Source: Cryobacterium glaciale (lineage in GTDB: Bacteria > Actinomycetota > Actinomycetes > Actinomycetales > Microbacteriaceae). From it: 64,000 bases of DNA. Below are positions 7,415-18,493 of this stretch, piece by piece. The stretch's first letter is position 1. Every line of letters starts with the position of its first letter. A program made the position numbers and the translations under genes. The notes under the pieces are model-generated. The model saw only the letters and a program-made list of their open reading frames with translations, had not been told where the DNA came from and ran no database searches. The stretch is taken from NCBI RefSeq assembly GCF_004402535.1, contig NZ_SOEY01000030.1, positions 157,801-221,800 on the forward strand, read 5' to 3'.

Positions 7415-9247
7415 CTACTCGCGCAGCGAAATCCCCTCGGTAGCCGGAGCATTCGAGTACATCGTCTCGATCTCGCCGGCGAAGTCCCGCAGAATGATGT
7501 TGCGCTTGATGCTCATTTTCGGCGTTAGGTGCCCGCTGTCCTCGGTGAATTCAACCGCGAGCAGCGAGAACTTGCGAATCGACTCCGCCCGGGACACACC
7601 CTCATTGGCATGGTCAACCGCGCGCTGAATCTCGGCGAGCACGGTCATATTGACGGATGCCTGCGCGAGCGACATGCCGGCATCCTCTTGGTGGTTGTTC
7701 AGCCAGACCGGCAGCATATCGGGGTCCAGGGTGATGAGCGCGCCGATGAACGGCTTCTGGTCGCCGACGACGACGACCTGACCGATCAGCGGATTCGCTC
7801 GGATCGGGTCTTCGAGCGCGGCCGGAGCGACATTCTTGCCGCCCGCCGTCACGATGATTTCTTTCTTGCGTCCGGTGATCGTGAGAAAGCCGTCGGCATC
7901 GAAGTCGCCGATGTCGCCGGTCTTCAACCAGCCGTCATCAAAGGTGGCAGCGGTGGCCTCCGGGTTCTTCCAATATTCCTTGAAGACGTTGACACCCTTG
8001 ACCTCGATCTCGCCGTCATCCATGACACGCACCGAGACGCCGGGCAGCGGCGGGCCGACGGTGCCGATCTTGGCCCGGGTGGCCAGCCCCACGGTGGCGG
8101 GAGCGGTTGTCTCGGTCAGGCCGTAGCCCTCGAGAATGACGATGCCGAGGCTCTTGAAAAAGTGACCGAGGTGGGCGCCGAGCGGGGCGGAACCGGAGAC
8201 CGCCCAGACCACTTTTCCGCCCATGGCGGCCCGCAGTTTGCTGTAGACGAGCTTGTCGAACAGGGCGAACTTGATCTTCATGCCCAGCGGAATCGACCCT
8301 CCATCCTGCACCAGCCTGGAGTGCTCAACAGCCACGTGGGCTGCCGCATCGAAGATCTTGCCCTTGCCGCCGGCGACGGCCTTCTGCTGGGCCGAGTTGT
8401 AGACCTTCTCGAATACCCGCGGGACCGCGAGCAAGAAGGTCGGTTGAAAGCTGCCGAGCGCGGCCAGCAGCGTCTTGGTGTCGGCCTGGTGTCCGACACG
8501 CACACCGGCGTGTACGCACAACACCGAGATGAATCGAGCGAAGACGTGGGCTGTCGTGATGAACAGCAGGGTCGAGGCGCCCTCGGGGTGAACCAGGACC
8601 TCCCGGAGCGCGACCGCGGCATTGCGGCTGGTTTCGAGGAAGTTCGCGTGGGTGAGCACGCAGCCCTTGGGCTTGCCGGTCGACCCGGAGGTGTAGATGA
8701 GGGTGGCCATATCGTCGCCGACGGCGAGGTTGCGGCGGCGTTCGATCTCCGCGTCCGTCACGTCGACGCCCCCGGCGACGAGTTTGTCGAGGTCGCCCAG
8801 GTCGATCTGCCACACCGAACCAATGGAGGCCAGCTCCGGGTGGACCTCGTCGAACCGGGCGAAATGATCGGCGGTTTCGACGATGACCGCCAGGGCACCC
8901 GAATCGCTGAGGTTCCACTGCACCTGACTGGGCGAGCTGGTCTCGTAGACGGGCACCAGGACCGCCCCGGCGAACCAGACGGCGAAGTCGATCAGGGTCC
9001 ACTCATAGCGGGTCTTGCAGACCAGCCCGATCTTGTCGCCGGGCTCGATGCCGGCGGCGACGAGGCCCTTGGCCAGTGCCACGACCTGCGCGTGGAACTC
9101 CCGGGTGGTGACGGGCAGCCACTGGCCGGCCCTGGGAAGCGAGAACAGTACGAGATCTGGAGTCGCGGCGAGGCGGTCCATGAGCAGGTCGGTGATGTTG
9201 GCGCCAGGATCGGCGGGAACGACGGCGGGAATATCAAACTGTTTCAC
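7415..9247 (-). CDS. fadD: Long-chain acyl-CoA synthetase (AMP-forming)
   Basis: 610 residues. It activates fatty acids to acyl-CoA through an acyl-adenylate. The phosphate-binding motif Y-T-S-G-S-T-G-K-P-K-G is near residue 185. Further on are the family motifs E-G-Y-G-L-T-E-T, W-L-K-T-G-D-I-G-D and the catalytic Lys region G-R-K-K-E-I-I-V-T-A-G-G-K-N, giving a FadD15-like (long-chain, eukaryotic-style) member. GTG at 9247 is chosen because AAGGAG lies seven bases upstream on the minus strand; longer in-frame extensions have no such site. It diverges from the glucokinase gene. Confidence 0.93.
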   Translation of the reverse strand: MKQFDIPAVVPADPGANITDLLMDRLAATPDLVLFSLPRAGQWLPVTTREFHAQVVALAKGLVAAGIEPGDKIGLVCKTRYEWTLIDFAVWFAGAVLVPVYETSSPSQVQWNLSDSGALAVIVETADHFARFDEVHPELASIGSVWQIDLGDLDKLVAGGVDVTDAEIERRRNLAVGDDMATLIYTSGSTGKPKGCVLTHANFLETSRNAAVALREVLVHPEGASTLLFITTAHVFARFISVLCVHAGVRVGHQADTKTLLAALGSFQPTFLLAVPRVFEKVYNSAQQKAVAGGKGKIFDAAAHVAVEHSRLVQDGGSIPLGMKIKFALFDKLVYSKLRAAMGGKVVWAVSGSAPLGAHLGHFFKSLGIVILEGYGLTETTAPATVGLATRAKIGTVGPPLPGVSVRVMDDGEIEVKGVNVFKEYWKNPEATAATFDDGWLKTGDIGDFDADGFLTITGRKKEIIVTAGGKNVAPAALEDPIRANPLIGQVVVVGDQKPFIGALITLDPDMLPVWLNNHQEDAGMSLAQASVNMTVLAEIQRAVDHANEGVSRAESIRKFSLLAVEFTEDSGHLTPKMSIKRNIILRDFAGEIETMYSNAPATEGISLRE

Positions 9248-9276
9248 GGTAGCTCCTTCGGTACCGGCTGAACAAT

Positions 9277-9308
9277 TCACTGCCCCTGCAACCAAATTTC
9301 TGCAGTGA
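9277..9308. promoter_or_regulatory. Candidate operator dyad between fadD and the glucokinase gene
   Basis: TCACTGC (9277-9283) and GCAGTGA (9302-9308) form a perfect 7-base dyad with an 18-base spacer in the 173-base divergent region. It would be placed to control the fadD-side promoter. The regulator is unknown. Confidence 0.3.
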
Positions 9309-9420
9309 GCGGGTGTTTCATGCAGCGGCAAACTGGTTTACTACACTCTAGATGGTGTCAGGCACCACCGCCCGGCCCTCTCAGCCCACTATCCGCTCAC
9401 CCCGAACGAAAGGTGCCACC

Positions 9421-10365
9421 GTGCACGCCATAGGTATCGATATCGGGGGCACCAAGATTGCCGGTGCGCTCGTCGACGAGGCGGGCACCATCATCCGTTC
9501 TGATCGCCAGCCGACCACGCCCGGAAACCCGGGCGAGATCGAAGACACCGTCGTGGCCATGATTATGGACCTGTCCGAGGGCGAAGACGTCGTGGCGGCC
9601 GGGGTCGCCGCTGCCGGCTTCATCGACTCGGCTCAGTCGACCGTGTACTACGCTCCGAACATCAGCTGGCGTAACGAGCCATTCCGGGACAAACTCGAGG
9701 CCAGGATCGACCTGCCCATCATCATCGAAAACGACGCGAATGCTGCCGGCTGGGCCGAATTCCGGTTCGGCGCCGGTCGCCCGTACACCGACATGGTCAC
9801 CCTCACGATCGGCACCGGCGTCGGCGGGGCGATCGTGACCAACAACGCCCTGTTTCGCGGCGGCTTCGGCGCCGGTGCCGAGCTGGGCCACCTGCGCGTG
9901 GTGCCCGACGGGCTGCCGTGCGGCTGCGGCGCTCACGGCTGCCTGGAACAGTACGGCTCCGGTCGGGCGTTGCTGCGCATCGCCAACGAATTCGCGGATG
10001 CCGGCGGCATCGGCCTCGGCCTGGCCGGCGCCCGCGAGCGGCGCGGAAAACTCACCGGGAAGGATGTCGGACGGCTGATCGAGGACGGCGATGGCGGCGC
10101 CCTCGCGGCGCTGCGCCAGCTGGGCGGCGCCCTCGGGCAGGCCTGCTCGAGCCTCGGCGCGGTGCTCGACCCGCAGGTGTTCGTGTTCGGCGGGGGGGTG
10201 GCCGCCGCCGGCGACCTGTTGCTCGAACCGATTCGGGCGGCCTACCTCGAATACCTGCCGGCCCGCGGCTACCATCCGGAAGCGGAATTCGCGATCGCCC
10301 AGCTCGTCAACGACGCGGGGGTCGTCGGCGCGGCCGACCTGGCCCGGCTGCACGCAGTGCGCTGA
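9421..10365 (+). CDS. glk: ROK-family glucokinase
   Basis: 314 residues. It phosphorylates glucose in the cytoplasm for glycolysis. The N-terminal phosphate-binding motif D-I-G-G-T-K-I-A-G starts at residue 7, E-N-D-A-N-A-A follows around 105, and the ROK zinc motif C-G-C-G-A-H-G-C-L-E begins at 167 (Cys167, Cys169, Cys174), after E-L-G-H whose His completes the site. GTG at 9421 has GAAAGG upstream and puts the phosphate motif at the normal position. No helix-turn-helix domain is present, so this is an enzyme rather than a ROK repressor. ATP or polyphosphate use cannot be told from sequence alone. Confidence 0.92.
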   Translation: MHAIGIDIGGTKIAGALVDEAGTIIRSDRQPTTPGNPGEIEDTVVAMIMDLSEGEDVVAAGVAAAGFIDSAQSTVYYAPNISWRNEPFRDKLEARIDLPIIIENDANAAGWAEFRFGAGRPYTDMVTLTIGTGVGGAIVTNNALFRGGFGAGAELGHLRVVPDGLPCGCGAHGCLEQYGSGRALLRIANEFADAGGIGLGLAGARERRGKLTGKDVGRLIEDGDGGALAALRQLGGALGQACSSLGAVLDPQVFVFGGGVAAAGDLLLEPIRAAYLEYLPARGYHPEAEFAIAQLVNDAGVVGAADLARLHAVR

Positions 10366-10443
10366 GCGGGCGGGGGCCGCGCGCGGCATCCGCTCTGCTG
10401 CGGCGGGCGGACTATGCTTTCGTAGTCGGATAAAGGAGTGCGA

Positions 10444-11133
10444 ATGTTCTATTGGTTCATGAAGAACATCGTCATCGGCCCGCTTTTGCTCACGCTGTTT
10501 CGACCGTGGATCATCGGCCTGGAGAATATCCCCAAGACCGGCCCGGTCATTTTGGCCAGCAACCACCTGTCGTTCATCGACTCGGTCTTCCTGCCGCTCG
10601 TCGTGCCGCGTCGGGTGGCTTTTCTCGCCAAGAGCGACTATTTCACCGGGAAGGGCCTGAAAGGCTGGGCCACGCGGCAGTTTCTCACCGCGGCCGGGCA
10701 GCTGCCCATCGACCGGTCGGGCGGCAAAGCCTCGGAGGATTCCCTCAACACGGGCCTGCGCGTGCTCGGTGAAGGCCGCATTCTCGGAATCTATCCCGAG
10801 GGCACCCGCAGCCCGGACGCCCGGCTGTACCGCGGCCGCACCGGCGTGGCGCGCATGGTGCTGGAATCGGGTGTGACGGTCATTCCGGTGGCCATGATCG
10901 ACACCGAGAAGGCCATGCCCACGGGCACGCGGATTCCGCAGGTGCGGCGCATCGGCATTGTCATCGGCAAACCACTCGACTTCACCCGGTTCGAGGGCAT
11001 GGAAGGCGACCGCTTCGTGCTGCGCAGCGTCACCGACGAACTCATGTACGAGTTGCAGCGACTGAGCACCCAGGAATACGTCGACGTCTACGCCTCCTCG
11101 GTGAAAGAAAAGCGAGCCAGCCTTTCGCGCTAG
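10444..11133 (+). CDS. plsC: 1-acyl-sn-glycerol-3-phosphate acyltransferase family protein
   Basis: 229 residues, ATG start with AAAGGAG five bases upstream. It is expected to add an acyl chain to lysophosphatidic acid at the membrane during phospholipid synthesis. The catalytic H-x4-D is N-H-L-S-F-I-D (His41, Asp46) and the substrate motif P-E-G-T-R-S lies near 118-123. A hydrophobic N-terminus can anchor it to the membrane. A second, different member lies at 42931-43731, so substrate roles may be divided between them. Its proximity to the fatty acyl-CoA synthetase is consistent with lipid metabolism. Confidence 0.9.
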   Translation: MFYWFMKNIVIGPLLLTLFRPWIIGLENIPKTGPVILASNHLSFIDSVFLPLVVPRRVAFLAKSDYFTGKGLKGWATRQFLTAAGQLPIDRSGGKASEDSLNTGLRVLGEGRILGIYPEGTRSPDARLYRGRTGVARMVLESGVTVIPVAMIDTEKAMPTGTRIPQVRRIGIVIGKPLDFTRFEGMEGDRFVLRSVTDELMYELQRLSTQEYVDVYASSVKEKRASLSR

Positions 11134-11231
11134 GCTGAAAGAAGTGCTGTCTGCGCGTTCAGCGCGGCGCACCTCATCCATTTCGGGCCGATACACGTTG
11201 CCGGTCCAACAGAGAAAACAGGAATCATCCC

Positions 11232-12602
11232 GTGGTAGACCCCACCGAGCCCATCGTTGCCGCAGAAGCCTCTGTCATCACGGGTCTGGACCACTGGCGC
11301 ACCCTGCCGATCAAGCAGCAGCCCACCTGGCCCGACGCGGCCAAGGTGGCTGCGGCATCCGCTGAGCTGGCGACCCAGCCGCCGCTGGTCTTCGCTGGTG
11401 AGGTCGATATTCTGCGCGACCGGCTCGCCCAGGCCGCTGGCGGGCAGGGCTTTCTGCTGCAGGGCGGCGACTGCGCCGAGACCTTCAGTGGTGCAACCGC
11501 CGATCAGATCCGCAACCGCGTGAAGACCGTGCTGCAGATGGCCGTCGTGCTCACCTACGGTGCGTCGATGCCCGTGATCAAGATGGGGCGCATGGCCGGC
11601 CAGTTCGCCAAGCCGCGCTCGAGCGACTTTGAGACGCGCGGCGACGTCACCCTTCCCGCCTACCGTGGCGACATCGTCAACGGCTACCCGTTCACCCCGG
11701 AGTCGCGCGAGGCCGACCCGGACCGGCTGGTCAAGGCGTACCACACCTCCGCTTCGACCCTCAATCTGATTCGTGCGTTCACGCAGGGTGGCTTCGCCGA
11801 CCTGCGCCAGGTGCACAGCTGGAACCAGGGCTTCGCTGCCAACCCGGCCAACCAGCGCTACGAAGGCCTGGCCAGGGACATCGACCGGGCCATCAAGTTC
11901 ATGATCGCCTGCGGTGCCGACTTCGAGGCCATGCGCCGCACCGAGTTCTACACCAGCCATGAAGGCCTGCTGATGGACTACGAACGCCCGATGACGCGCA
12001 TCGATTCGCGCACCGGAACGCCGTACAACACCTCGGCCCACTTCATCTGGATCGGGGAACGCACCCGCGACCAGGGCGGCGCCCACGTGGACTTCCTGTC
12101 GCGGGTGCGGAACCCGATCGGCGTCAAACTCGGCCCGACCACCTCGGCCGACGACATGCTGCGCCTGGTCGACAAGCTCGACCCGAATCGCGAACCGGGC
12201 CGCCTGACCTTCATCACCCGCATGGGCGCCGGCAAGGTGCGCGACGCCCTGCCGCCGCTGCTCGAGGCCATCAAAGCCAGCGAGGCGACGCCGCTGTGGG
12301 TCACCGACCCGATGCACGGCAACGGCGTCACCACGCCGACCGGCTACAAGACCCGTCGTTTCGACGATGTCGTCGACGAGGTCAAGGGCTTCTTCGAGGC
12401 GCACCGCGCCGTGGGAACGCATCCGGGTGGAATTCACGTCGAGCTCACCGGCGACGACGTCACCGAGTGCCTCGGTGGTTCGGAACACATCGATGAGGCC
12501 GCCCTGGCGACCCGCTACGAGTCGCTCTGCGACCCGCGGCTGAATCACATGCAGTCCCTCGAGCTCGCCTTCCTGGTGGCCGAGGAGCTGGCCGCCCGCT
12601 AG
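11232..12602 (+). CDS. aroG: Class II 3-deoxy-D-arabino-heptulosonate 7-phosphate (DAHP) synthase
   Basis: 456 residues. It condenses phosphoenolpyruvate with erythrose 4-phosphate, the first step of the shikimate pathway to aromatic amino acids. The plant/mycobacterial (type II) form is shown by W-R-x-L-P-I-K-Q-Q-P near the N-terminus, G-G-D-C-A-E-T-F around residue 80 with the metal-binding Cys, a K-M-G-R-M-A-G-Q-F-A-K-P-R-S segment, E-G-L-L-M-D-Y-E and the C-terminal G-G-x-H-V-E-L-T-G-D-D-V-T-E-C. Length is normal for the family. GTG start at 11232 with CAGGA upstream. It stands alone between an acyltransferase gene and a repeat-bearing gap. Confidence 0.96.
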   Translation: MVDPTEPIVAAEASVITGLDHWRTLPIKQQPTWPDAAKVAAASAELATQPPLVFAGEVDILRDRLAQAAGGQGFLLQGGDCAETFSGATADQIRNRVKTVLQMAVVLTYGASMPVIKMGRMAGQFAKPRSSDFETRGDVTLPAYRGDIVNGYPFTPESREADPDRLVKAYHTSASTLNLIRAFTQGGFADLRQVHSWNQGFAANPANQRYEGLARDIDRAIKFMIACGADFEAMRRTEFYTSHEGLLMDYERPMTRIDSRTGTPYNTSAHFIWIGERTRDQGGAHVDFLSRVRNPIGVKLGPTTSADDMLRLVDKLDPNREPGRLTFITRMGAGKVRDALPPLLEAIKASEATPLWVTDPMHGNGVTTPTGYKTRRFDDVVDEVKGFFEAHRAVGTHPGGIHVELTGDDVTECLGGSEHIDEAALATRYESLCDPRLNHMQSLELAFLVAEELAAR

Positions 12603-12619
12603 CGCTGCTTCTCTTCAAC

Positions 12620-12681
12620 CGGGCCCGGGCCCGGAAAGCGGGCCCATGATCAATCGTGGGCCCGCTTGCGTAAGGTGGGCC
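12620..12681. repeat. 62-base palindromic repeat, copy 1
   Basis: Begins CGGGCCCGGGCCCGGAAAGC and ends TAAGGTGGGCC. Its core is a dyad AGCGGGCCCAtGAT-CA-ATCgTGGGCCCGCT with one wobble pair, which follows the aroG stop by 17 bases and could act as a terminator stem. It differs from copy 2 at 4 of 62 positions. Confidence 0.85.
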
Positions 12682-12852
12682 CGATGAGCGGATGCCGTGG
12701 TTGGTCCGTTCCGCGCGGTGCGTTTTGCGCGGTGCGTTCCCAATGCGGCCGCGTCGTTGACGGGTCATCCGCTCCCCGCTCAGACATTCGGGCCTTTCTG
12801 GGAGTCCGCGAACAACCCGCCGCCGCCGCTACCCCTGGAGCGCATCACGCGT

Positions 12853-12909
12853 CGAGGTGTGAGTTTTGAATGTTTCAACGCCTAAAAGGGGTCTGAAACT
12901 CACCTCTCG
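12853..12909. repeat. Imperfect 14-base inverted repeat with a 29-base loop
   Basis: CGAGGTGTGAGTTT (12853-12866) pairs with AAACTCACCTCTCG (12896-12909) at 12 of 14 positions. It lies midway between the two 62-base repeats. The role is unknown. Confidence 0.6.
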
Positions 12910-13068
12910 GCAACCAAAAGTCACGGGTCAGCGAGAGGAGGCCGGGCCGCGGACCCTGCGACCACCCGTACTCCCGACAGGGAGTCCAGAGTCTCTCTCA
13001 GGTCCGGGCCAGACGGCCGCGTACTTGGCTGCCTTTCGCCCTGGGGCTAGCCCGCCACGTGTGCTTTT

Positions 13069-13130
13069 CGGGCCCGGGCCCGGAAAGCGGGCCCACGATC
13101 AATCATGGGCCCGCTTTCATAAGGTGGGCC
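13069..13130. repeat. 62-base palindromic repeat, copy 2
   Basis: Same orientation as copy 1, starting 449 bases downstream. Its core AAAGCGGGCCCACGAT-CA-ATCATGGGCCCGCTTT has 16-base arms with one wobble pair. The wobble position is the same as in copy 1 but on the opposite arm, so both copies keep the stem. Confidence 0.85.
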
Positions 13131-13202
13131 AGGGCGAGAAAGGACGCTCTGTGCTCTATTCCCGGTTCATTGCGGCGGCTCGTCGGGTCAGGTCAAGCCG
13201 AG

Positions 13203-15170
<1,968 letters not shown>

Positions 15171-15275
15171 TCCTTGATTCTACGGAATTCGGTGACGGCA
15201 CCGGCGCGCGGCGCGCAGGAACCGTCCCGGTCGGGGGTCACAGGGCCCGGTCACGCGGTCGGGCCCGCACCGGGA

Positions 15276-16604
15276 CTAGCCGATCTGGCTGAGCCAGGCC
15301 CGCGCCGACGCTTCCCACTTGGCGTAGTAGTCGGGGTAGGCCGAAATCTGAACAGCCTGCGCCGCCTGGGTCACGGTCATCGACTCCCAGCCGGGGATGT
15401 CGAGCAGGCCCCTGGTCACATCCGGGTTCGGGTTGCTCGCGCCGCCGAAGAAGGCGAGGCTGGCCCGCACCGGGTCCATTACCTGCTCCGGAGTGCCCCA
15501 GCCCGCGCTCGGGCGCTGCTGGAACAGACCGAGGGAATCCCGGTCGCCGTAGTCCACGTTGCGCAGCCCAGATTCCTGGGCCGCAGCGGCCAGCGCCACG
15601 ATGAGACCGTCATCATTCACCCCCGCGCCTCGCCCGACCGACACAATGATCTGGGCGTTCAGGCGCATTTCTTCCGACATGGGGGTGACGACACCGGCCG
15701 TGGCCGCGGTGATCGGTGCGGATGCCGCCACGACGGATGCCGGTGGCGCGGTCACCGGCAGGGTCAAAACCTGCCCGGGGTAGATGATGCTCGACCAGCC
15801 CAGACCATTGGCGTCGAGCACGGCCTGCACGCTCACCCCGGCGGCGTTCGCCACGGCGGTGATGGTCTCGCCCGAAGCGATCGTGTGCGTGGCCGCTACT
15901 GCGGCTACCGGCGCCACGTATACTGCCGCCTCCAACGCGGGCGCCGCAGCGAGGAGAACAACCTGGCCCGGATAGATGACGCTGCTTCCGTCCAGCGCGT
16001 TGGCTCCGAGAACATCAGTGGTCTTCAGCCCGTGGGCGGCCGCGATGCCGCTGATGGTGTCGCCGCTCTGAACGACATAGCTGCCAGCGGATGCCGCCGG
16101 CCCGGCCGGGGCAGCGGCCGGCGGTGCCGCCTGGGTCAGGGTCAAAACCTGGCCCGCAAAGATCAGGGCGCGGGAATCGAGACCGTTCAGCGCCAGCACG
16201 GCCGCCGTCGACAGGCCGAACCGGGCGGCAATGCCGCTCACGGTGTCGCCGTCCACGACCGCGTACTGGGCCGGCGCAACCTGCACGGCGGCAACCGCGG
16301 CCACCGACAGAACGGGAGTCGTCTCGGCGAGCTTCGATTTGAGGGGCTTCTTCGCCAGGGCCTGAGCTTGGGCGGGTGCGGCCAGATTGAGGCTGATCGC
16401 GAGGGTGCTGACGAGCACGATGGGTACGGTCAGCAGCGCCGGGCGGGAACGCAGATCGCCGGGCTTCTTCGCCCGCTGCCTCGTAGCGTCAGTACCAATA
16501 CCAGCAGCACCAACAACAACGGCGGCGACGTCGCCAGGAACGGTCTCACTTCGCCCGGCGGACGCCGCAGCATCCGTCGTTTTCGTATTCACCTTGGTCG
16601 ACAT
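15276..16604 (-). CDS. Secreted LysM protein with lytic-transglycosylase-like C-terminal domain
   Basis: 442 residues, ATG start with GGAGC upstream. An N-terminal cytoplasmic stretch of about 50 residues precedes a hydrophobic segment ending in A-Q-A, a likely long signal peptide or anchor. Three LysM domains follow (each with G-D-T or G-E-T, an N-G-L or N-A-L loop and P-G-Q- or A-G-Q-V-L), separated by Ala/Pro linkers. The C-terminal 130 residues contain A-Q-E-S-G-L and S-L-G-L-F-Q-Q-R-P, as in lysozyme-like transglycosylase domains of actinobacteria, with the Glu as likely catalytic acid. It probably binds and cleaves peptidoglycan. It shares orientation with the downstream PASTA kinase gene. 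Confidence 0.85.
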   Translation of the reverse strand: MSTKVNTKTTDAAASAGRSETVPGDVAAVVVGAAGIGTDATRQRAKKPGDLRSRPALLTVPIVLVSTLAISLNLAAPAQAQALAKKPLKSKLAETTPVLSVAAVAAVQVAPAQYAVVDGDTVSGIAARFGLSTAAVLALNGLDSRALIFAGQVLTLTQAAPPAAAPAGPAASAGSYVVQSGDTISGIAAAHGLKTTDVLGANALDGSSVIYPGQVVLLAAAPALEAAVYVAPVAAVAATHTIASGETITAVANAAGVSVQAVLDANGLGWSSIIYPGQVLTLPVTAPPASVVAASAPITAATAGVVTPMSEEMRLNAQIIVSVGRGAGVNDDGLIVALAAAAQESGLRNVDYGDRDSLGLFQQRPSAGWGTPEQVMDPVRASLAFFGGASNPNPDVTRGLLDIPGWESMTVTQAAQAVQISAYPDYYAKWEASARAWLSQIG

Positions 16605-16804
16605 GGTGCTCCGTTCATTGTTCGCACACGGCCGATCCGTACCTCAAGTTCGTACAGCATCGGGTGGAGTGCAGCAATCCCCACTGCGAGGTTTTCACAA
16701 TTTTAAGGGGGAGTCAATTGAACGGGCAGCATGAATAGGAACTGATCACGATAAAAATCGCCCGGAGGTTTTGCCGCGGCCCTAAATCATGGGAAGCTAA
16801 AAGG

Positions 16805-17146
16805 GTGACTGACGTGTCTTCAGAGCCCGAGTGGCTGACTATTCCTGCCCTTGTCAACCTGCTCGGAATGAGCCAGAGCCGCGTGCGGCACCTGATCGAC
16901 GACAAGTACCTGCTGGCCATCCGGCGGGACAACGTCGTATCGGTCCCTTCCCTCTTTCTGCGTGACGGCGCTCCGGTGCCCGAACTCCGCGGCACCCTGT
17001 TCGTGCTGGCCGACGACGGCTTCACCGACATGCAGGCCATGACCTGGCTGCTCGAGGTCGACGACAGCCTCGGCGTTCCCCCGATTGAAGCCCTCCGCGC
17101 CGGACGTAAGGCCGAAGTTCGACGGGTTGCCCAGGCCCTCGCCTGA
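16805..17146 (+). CDS. Rv2175c-like winged-helix DNA-binding protein
   Basis: 113 residues. It matches the actinobacterial Rv2175c family: W-L-T-I-P-A-L-V-x-x-L-G-M-S-Q-S-R-V-R-H-L-I-D-D is a helix-turn-helix, and a C-terminal G-T-L-F-V-L-x-D-D-G-F-x-D-x-E/Q-A-x-x-W-L segment follows. In Mycobacterium tuberculosis the family member is phosphorylated by the kinase PknL, which weakens DNA binding; a similar link to the kinase gene here is inference. GTG start at 16805; GTG at 16814 is also possible. The polyprenyl diphosphate synthase gene is convergent 49 bases downstream. Confidence 0.85.
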   Translation: MTDVSSEPEWLTIPALVNLLGMSQSRVRHLIDDKYLLAIRRDNVVSVPSLFLRDGAPVPELRGTLFVLADDGFTDMQAMTWLLEVDDSLGVPPIEALRAGRKAEVRRVAQALA

Positions 17147-17195
17147 CCATCCTGACCGACCGTTCCCGCCCGAACAGGCAGCCCGCCGCACCCGT

Positions 17196-18374
17196 TCAGA
17201 ACGCCCGGCGCGTGACCCGTTCGGTCAGGTCCAGCAGCTTTTGCCTGGCCTCAGCGCTGATCGGCGCGGACTCTAGCGCCGCGACGGCCTCGACCACCTG
17301 CGATTCAATGAGCGCTTCCACCCGCTCGACAGCACCGCTGGCGCTGATGACCTGCTGCAACGCACGAATCTGCCCCGCGTCGAGGGTGGGGTCGCCGAGC
17401 TGAGCGTCGAGCGACGCGCGGTCGGCGTCGCCCTGCCGCTCCCGCGCTAGGGCGATCAATACCGTGCGCTTACCCTCGGTGAGGTCGTCACCGCTCGGTT
17501 TGCCGGTCACAGCGGAGTCGCCGAACACGCCGAGCAGATCGTCGCGCAGCTGGTAGGCCATGCCGAGAGGCAGGCCGAACGCGCGCAGTGCGTTGAGCTG
17601 GGCGGTCGAAGCGCCGGCCAGTGCTGCCCCGATCACGAGCGGGGCCTGAACGCTGTACTTGGCCGATTTGTAGACGATCACCCGCAGGGCCCGGTCCAGC
17701 AGTTCAGCTTCCGGCTGGGCCAGCCAGGCGCGCTCCTCCAGAATATCGAGGTATTGACCGGCCGTGACCTCGGTGCGCATGTGATTAAACTCCAGCCGGG
17801 CCCGCCGGGCCGCGGACTGGTCGGCAAGCTCCCAGAGTCCCTCATCAAGCAGCTCATCGCTCCAGCCGAGCAGCAGATCACCGAGCAGAATCGCCGACGC
17901 CCGACCGAAGGAGACCGGATCGCCGGCCCAGCCCTCACTCTCGTGCAGACGTTCGAACAGTTTGTGGGCGCTCGGCGCACCGCGTCGGGTGTCGGAATTG
18001 TCGATGATGTCGTCGTGCACGAGCGCCGCAGCGTGAAAAATCTCCAGCGCGCTGGCCGCCGACACCACCGCTGCCAGCCCGTCCGCGGTGGGTGCCGGGG
18101 CAGCGGATGCGCCACCCTCGTCGGTCGAGACAGCCGCCGGTTCGCTCCCTGCCGGCCGGCCCCGGTTCGGGCCGGAATCCGGCGGTAGAACGCTCTGGGC
18201 ACCCCAGTAACAAAACTGGGCCCGAAACCGCTTTCCACCGCTGAGAAACTGCCGTGAGTAGTCGATCAGGGGAGCCAGATCGGGGCTGATCAGGGTCACA
18301 ATTGGTTCGCGGGACATGAGGTACTCGTCGATGCGAGATTGAACCAGATCGACCAGGCGTTTGCTTTCGGGCAC
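17196..18374 (-). CDS. idsA: Polyprenyl diphosphate synthase (geranylgeranyl/farnesyl type)
   Basis: 392 residues. It extends allylic diphosphates with isopentenyl diphosphate to make precursors of menaquinone, carotenoids or undecaprenol. The first aspartate-rich motif L-V-H-D-D-I-I-D is near 118-122 with D-T-R-R-G following, and the second Q-L-R-D-D-L-L-G-V-F-G-D near 276. The second motif is the D-D-x-x-G form common in actinobacterial IdsA proteins. A low-complexity Gly/Ala/Pro insertion of about 40 residues sits before the first motif. Chain length of the product cannot be read reliably. GTG start. It diverges from the DUF3040 gene. Confidence 0.92.
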   Translation of the reverse strand: MPESKRLVDLVQSRIDEYLMSREPIVTLISPDLAPLIDYSRQFLSGGKRFRAQFCYWGAQSVLPPDSGPNRGRPAGSEPAAVSTDEGGASAAPAPTADGLAAVVSAASALEIFHAAALVHDDIIDNSDTRRGAPSAHKLFERLHESEGWAGDPVSFGRASAILLGDLLLGWSDELLDEGLWELADQSAARRARLEFNHMRTEVTAGQYLDILEERAWLAQPEAELLDRALRVIVYKSAKYSVQAPLVIGAALAGASTAQLNALRAFGLPLGMAYQLRDDLLGVFGDSAVTGKPSGDDLTEGKRTVLIALARERQGDADRASLDAQLGDPTLDAGQIRALQQVISASGAVERVEALIESQVVEAVAALESAPISAEARQKLLDLTERVTRRAF

Positions 18375-18493
18375 CCGTATAGCCTAGCCATCACCGCGGG
18401 GTTAGAATTAGCTAGTCAGATATAAGCAATTCGAGCTTGTCCGGCTCGATTTTGTCAACCCACCCGCTCGATCCCGTAACTGGAGGGAATGAG

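Larger units (their letters stand above)
12603..13202. other. 600-base gene-free gap between convergent aroG and the PASTA kinase gene
   Basis: I see no gene. The gap holds two 62-base palindromic repeats (12620-12681 and 13069-13130) and, between them, an imperfect inverted repeat at 12853-12909. The remaining sequence has no long frame with plausible coding content. It may be the remains of a small non-autonomous mobile element, or simply a terminator-rich convergent gap. Confidence 0.5.

Noticed and set aside
12682-13068. A small gene between the two 62-base repeats
   Set aside because: Open frames there are Arg/Pro-rich, lack ribosome sites and match no family I recognise.
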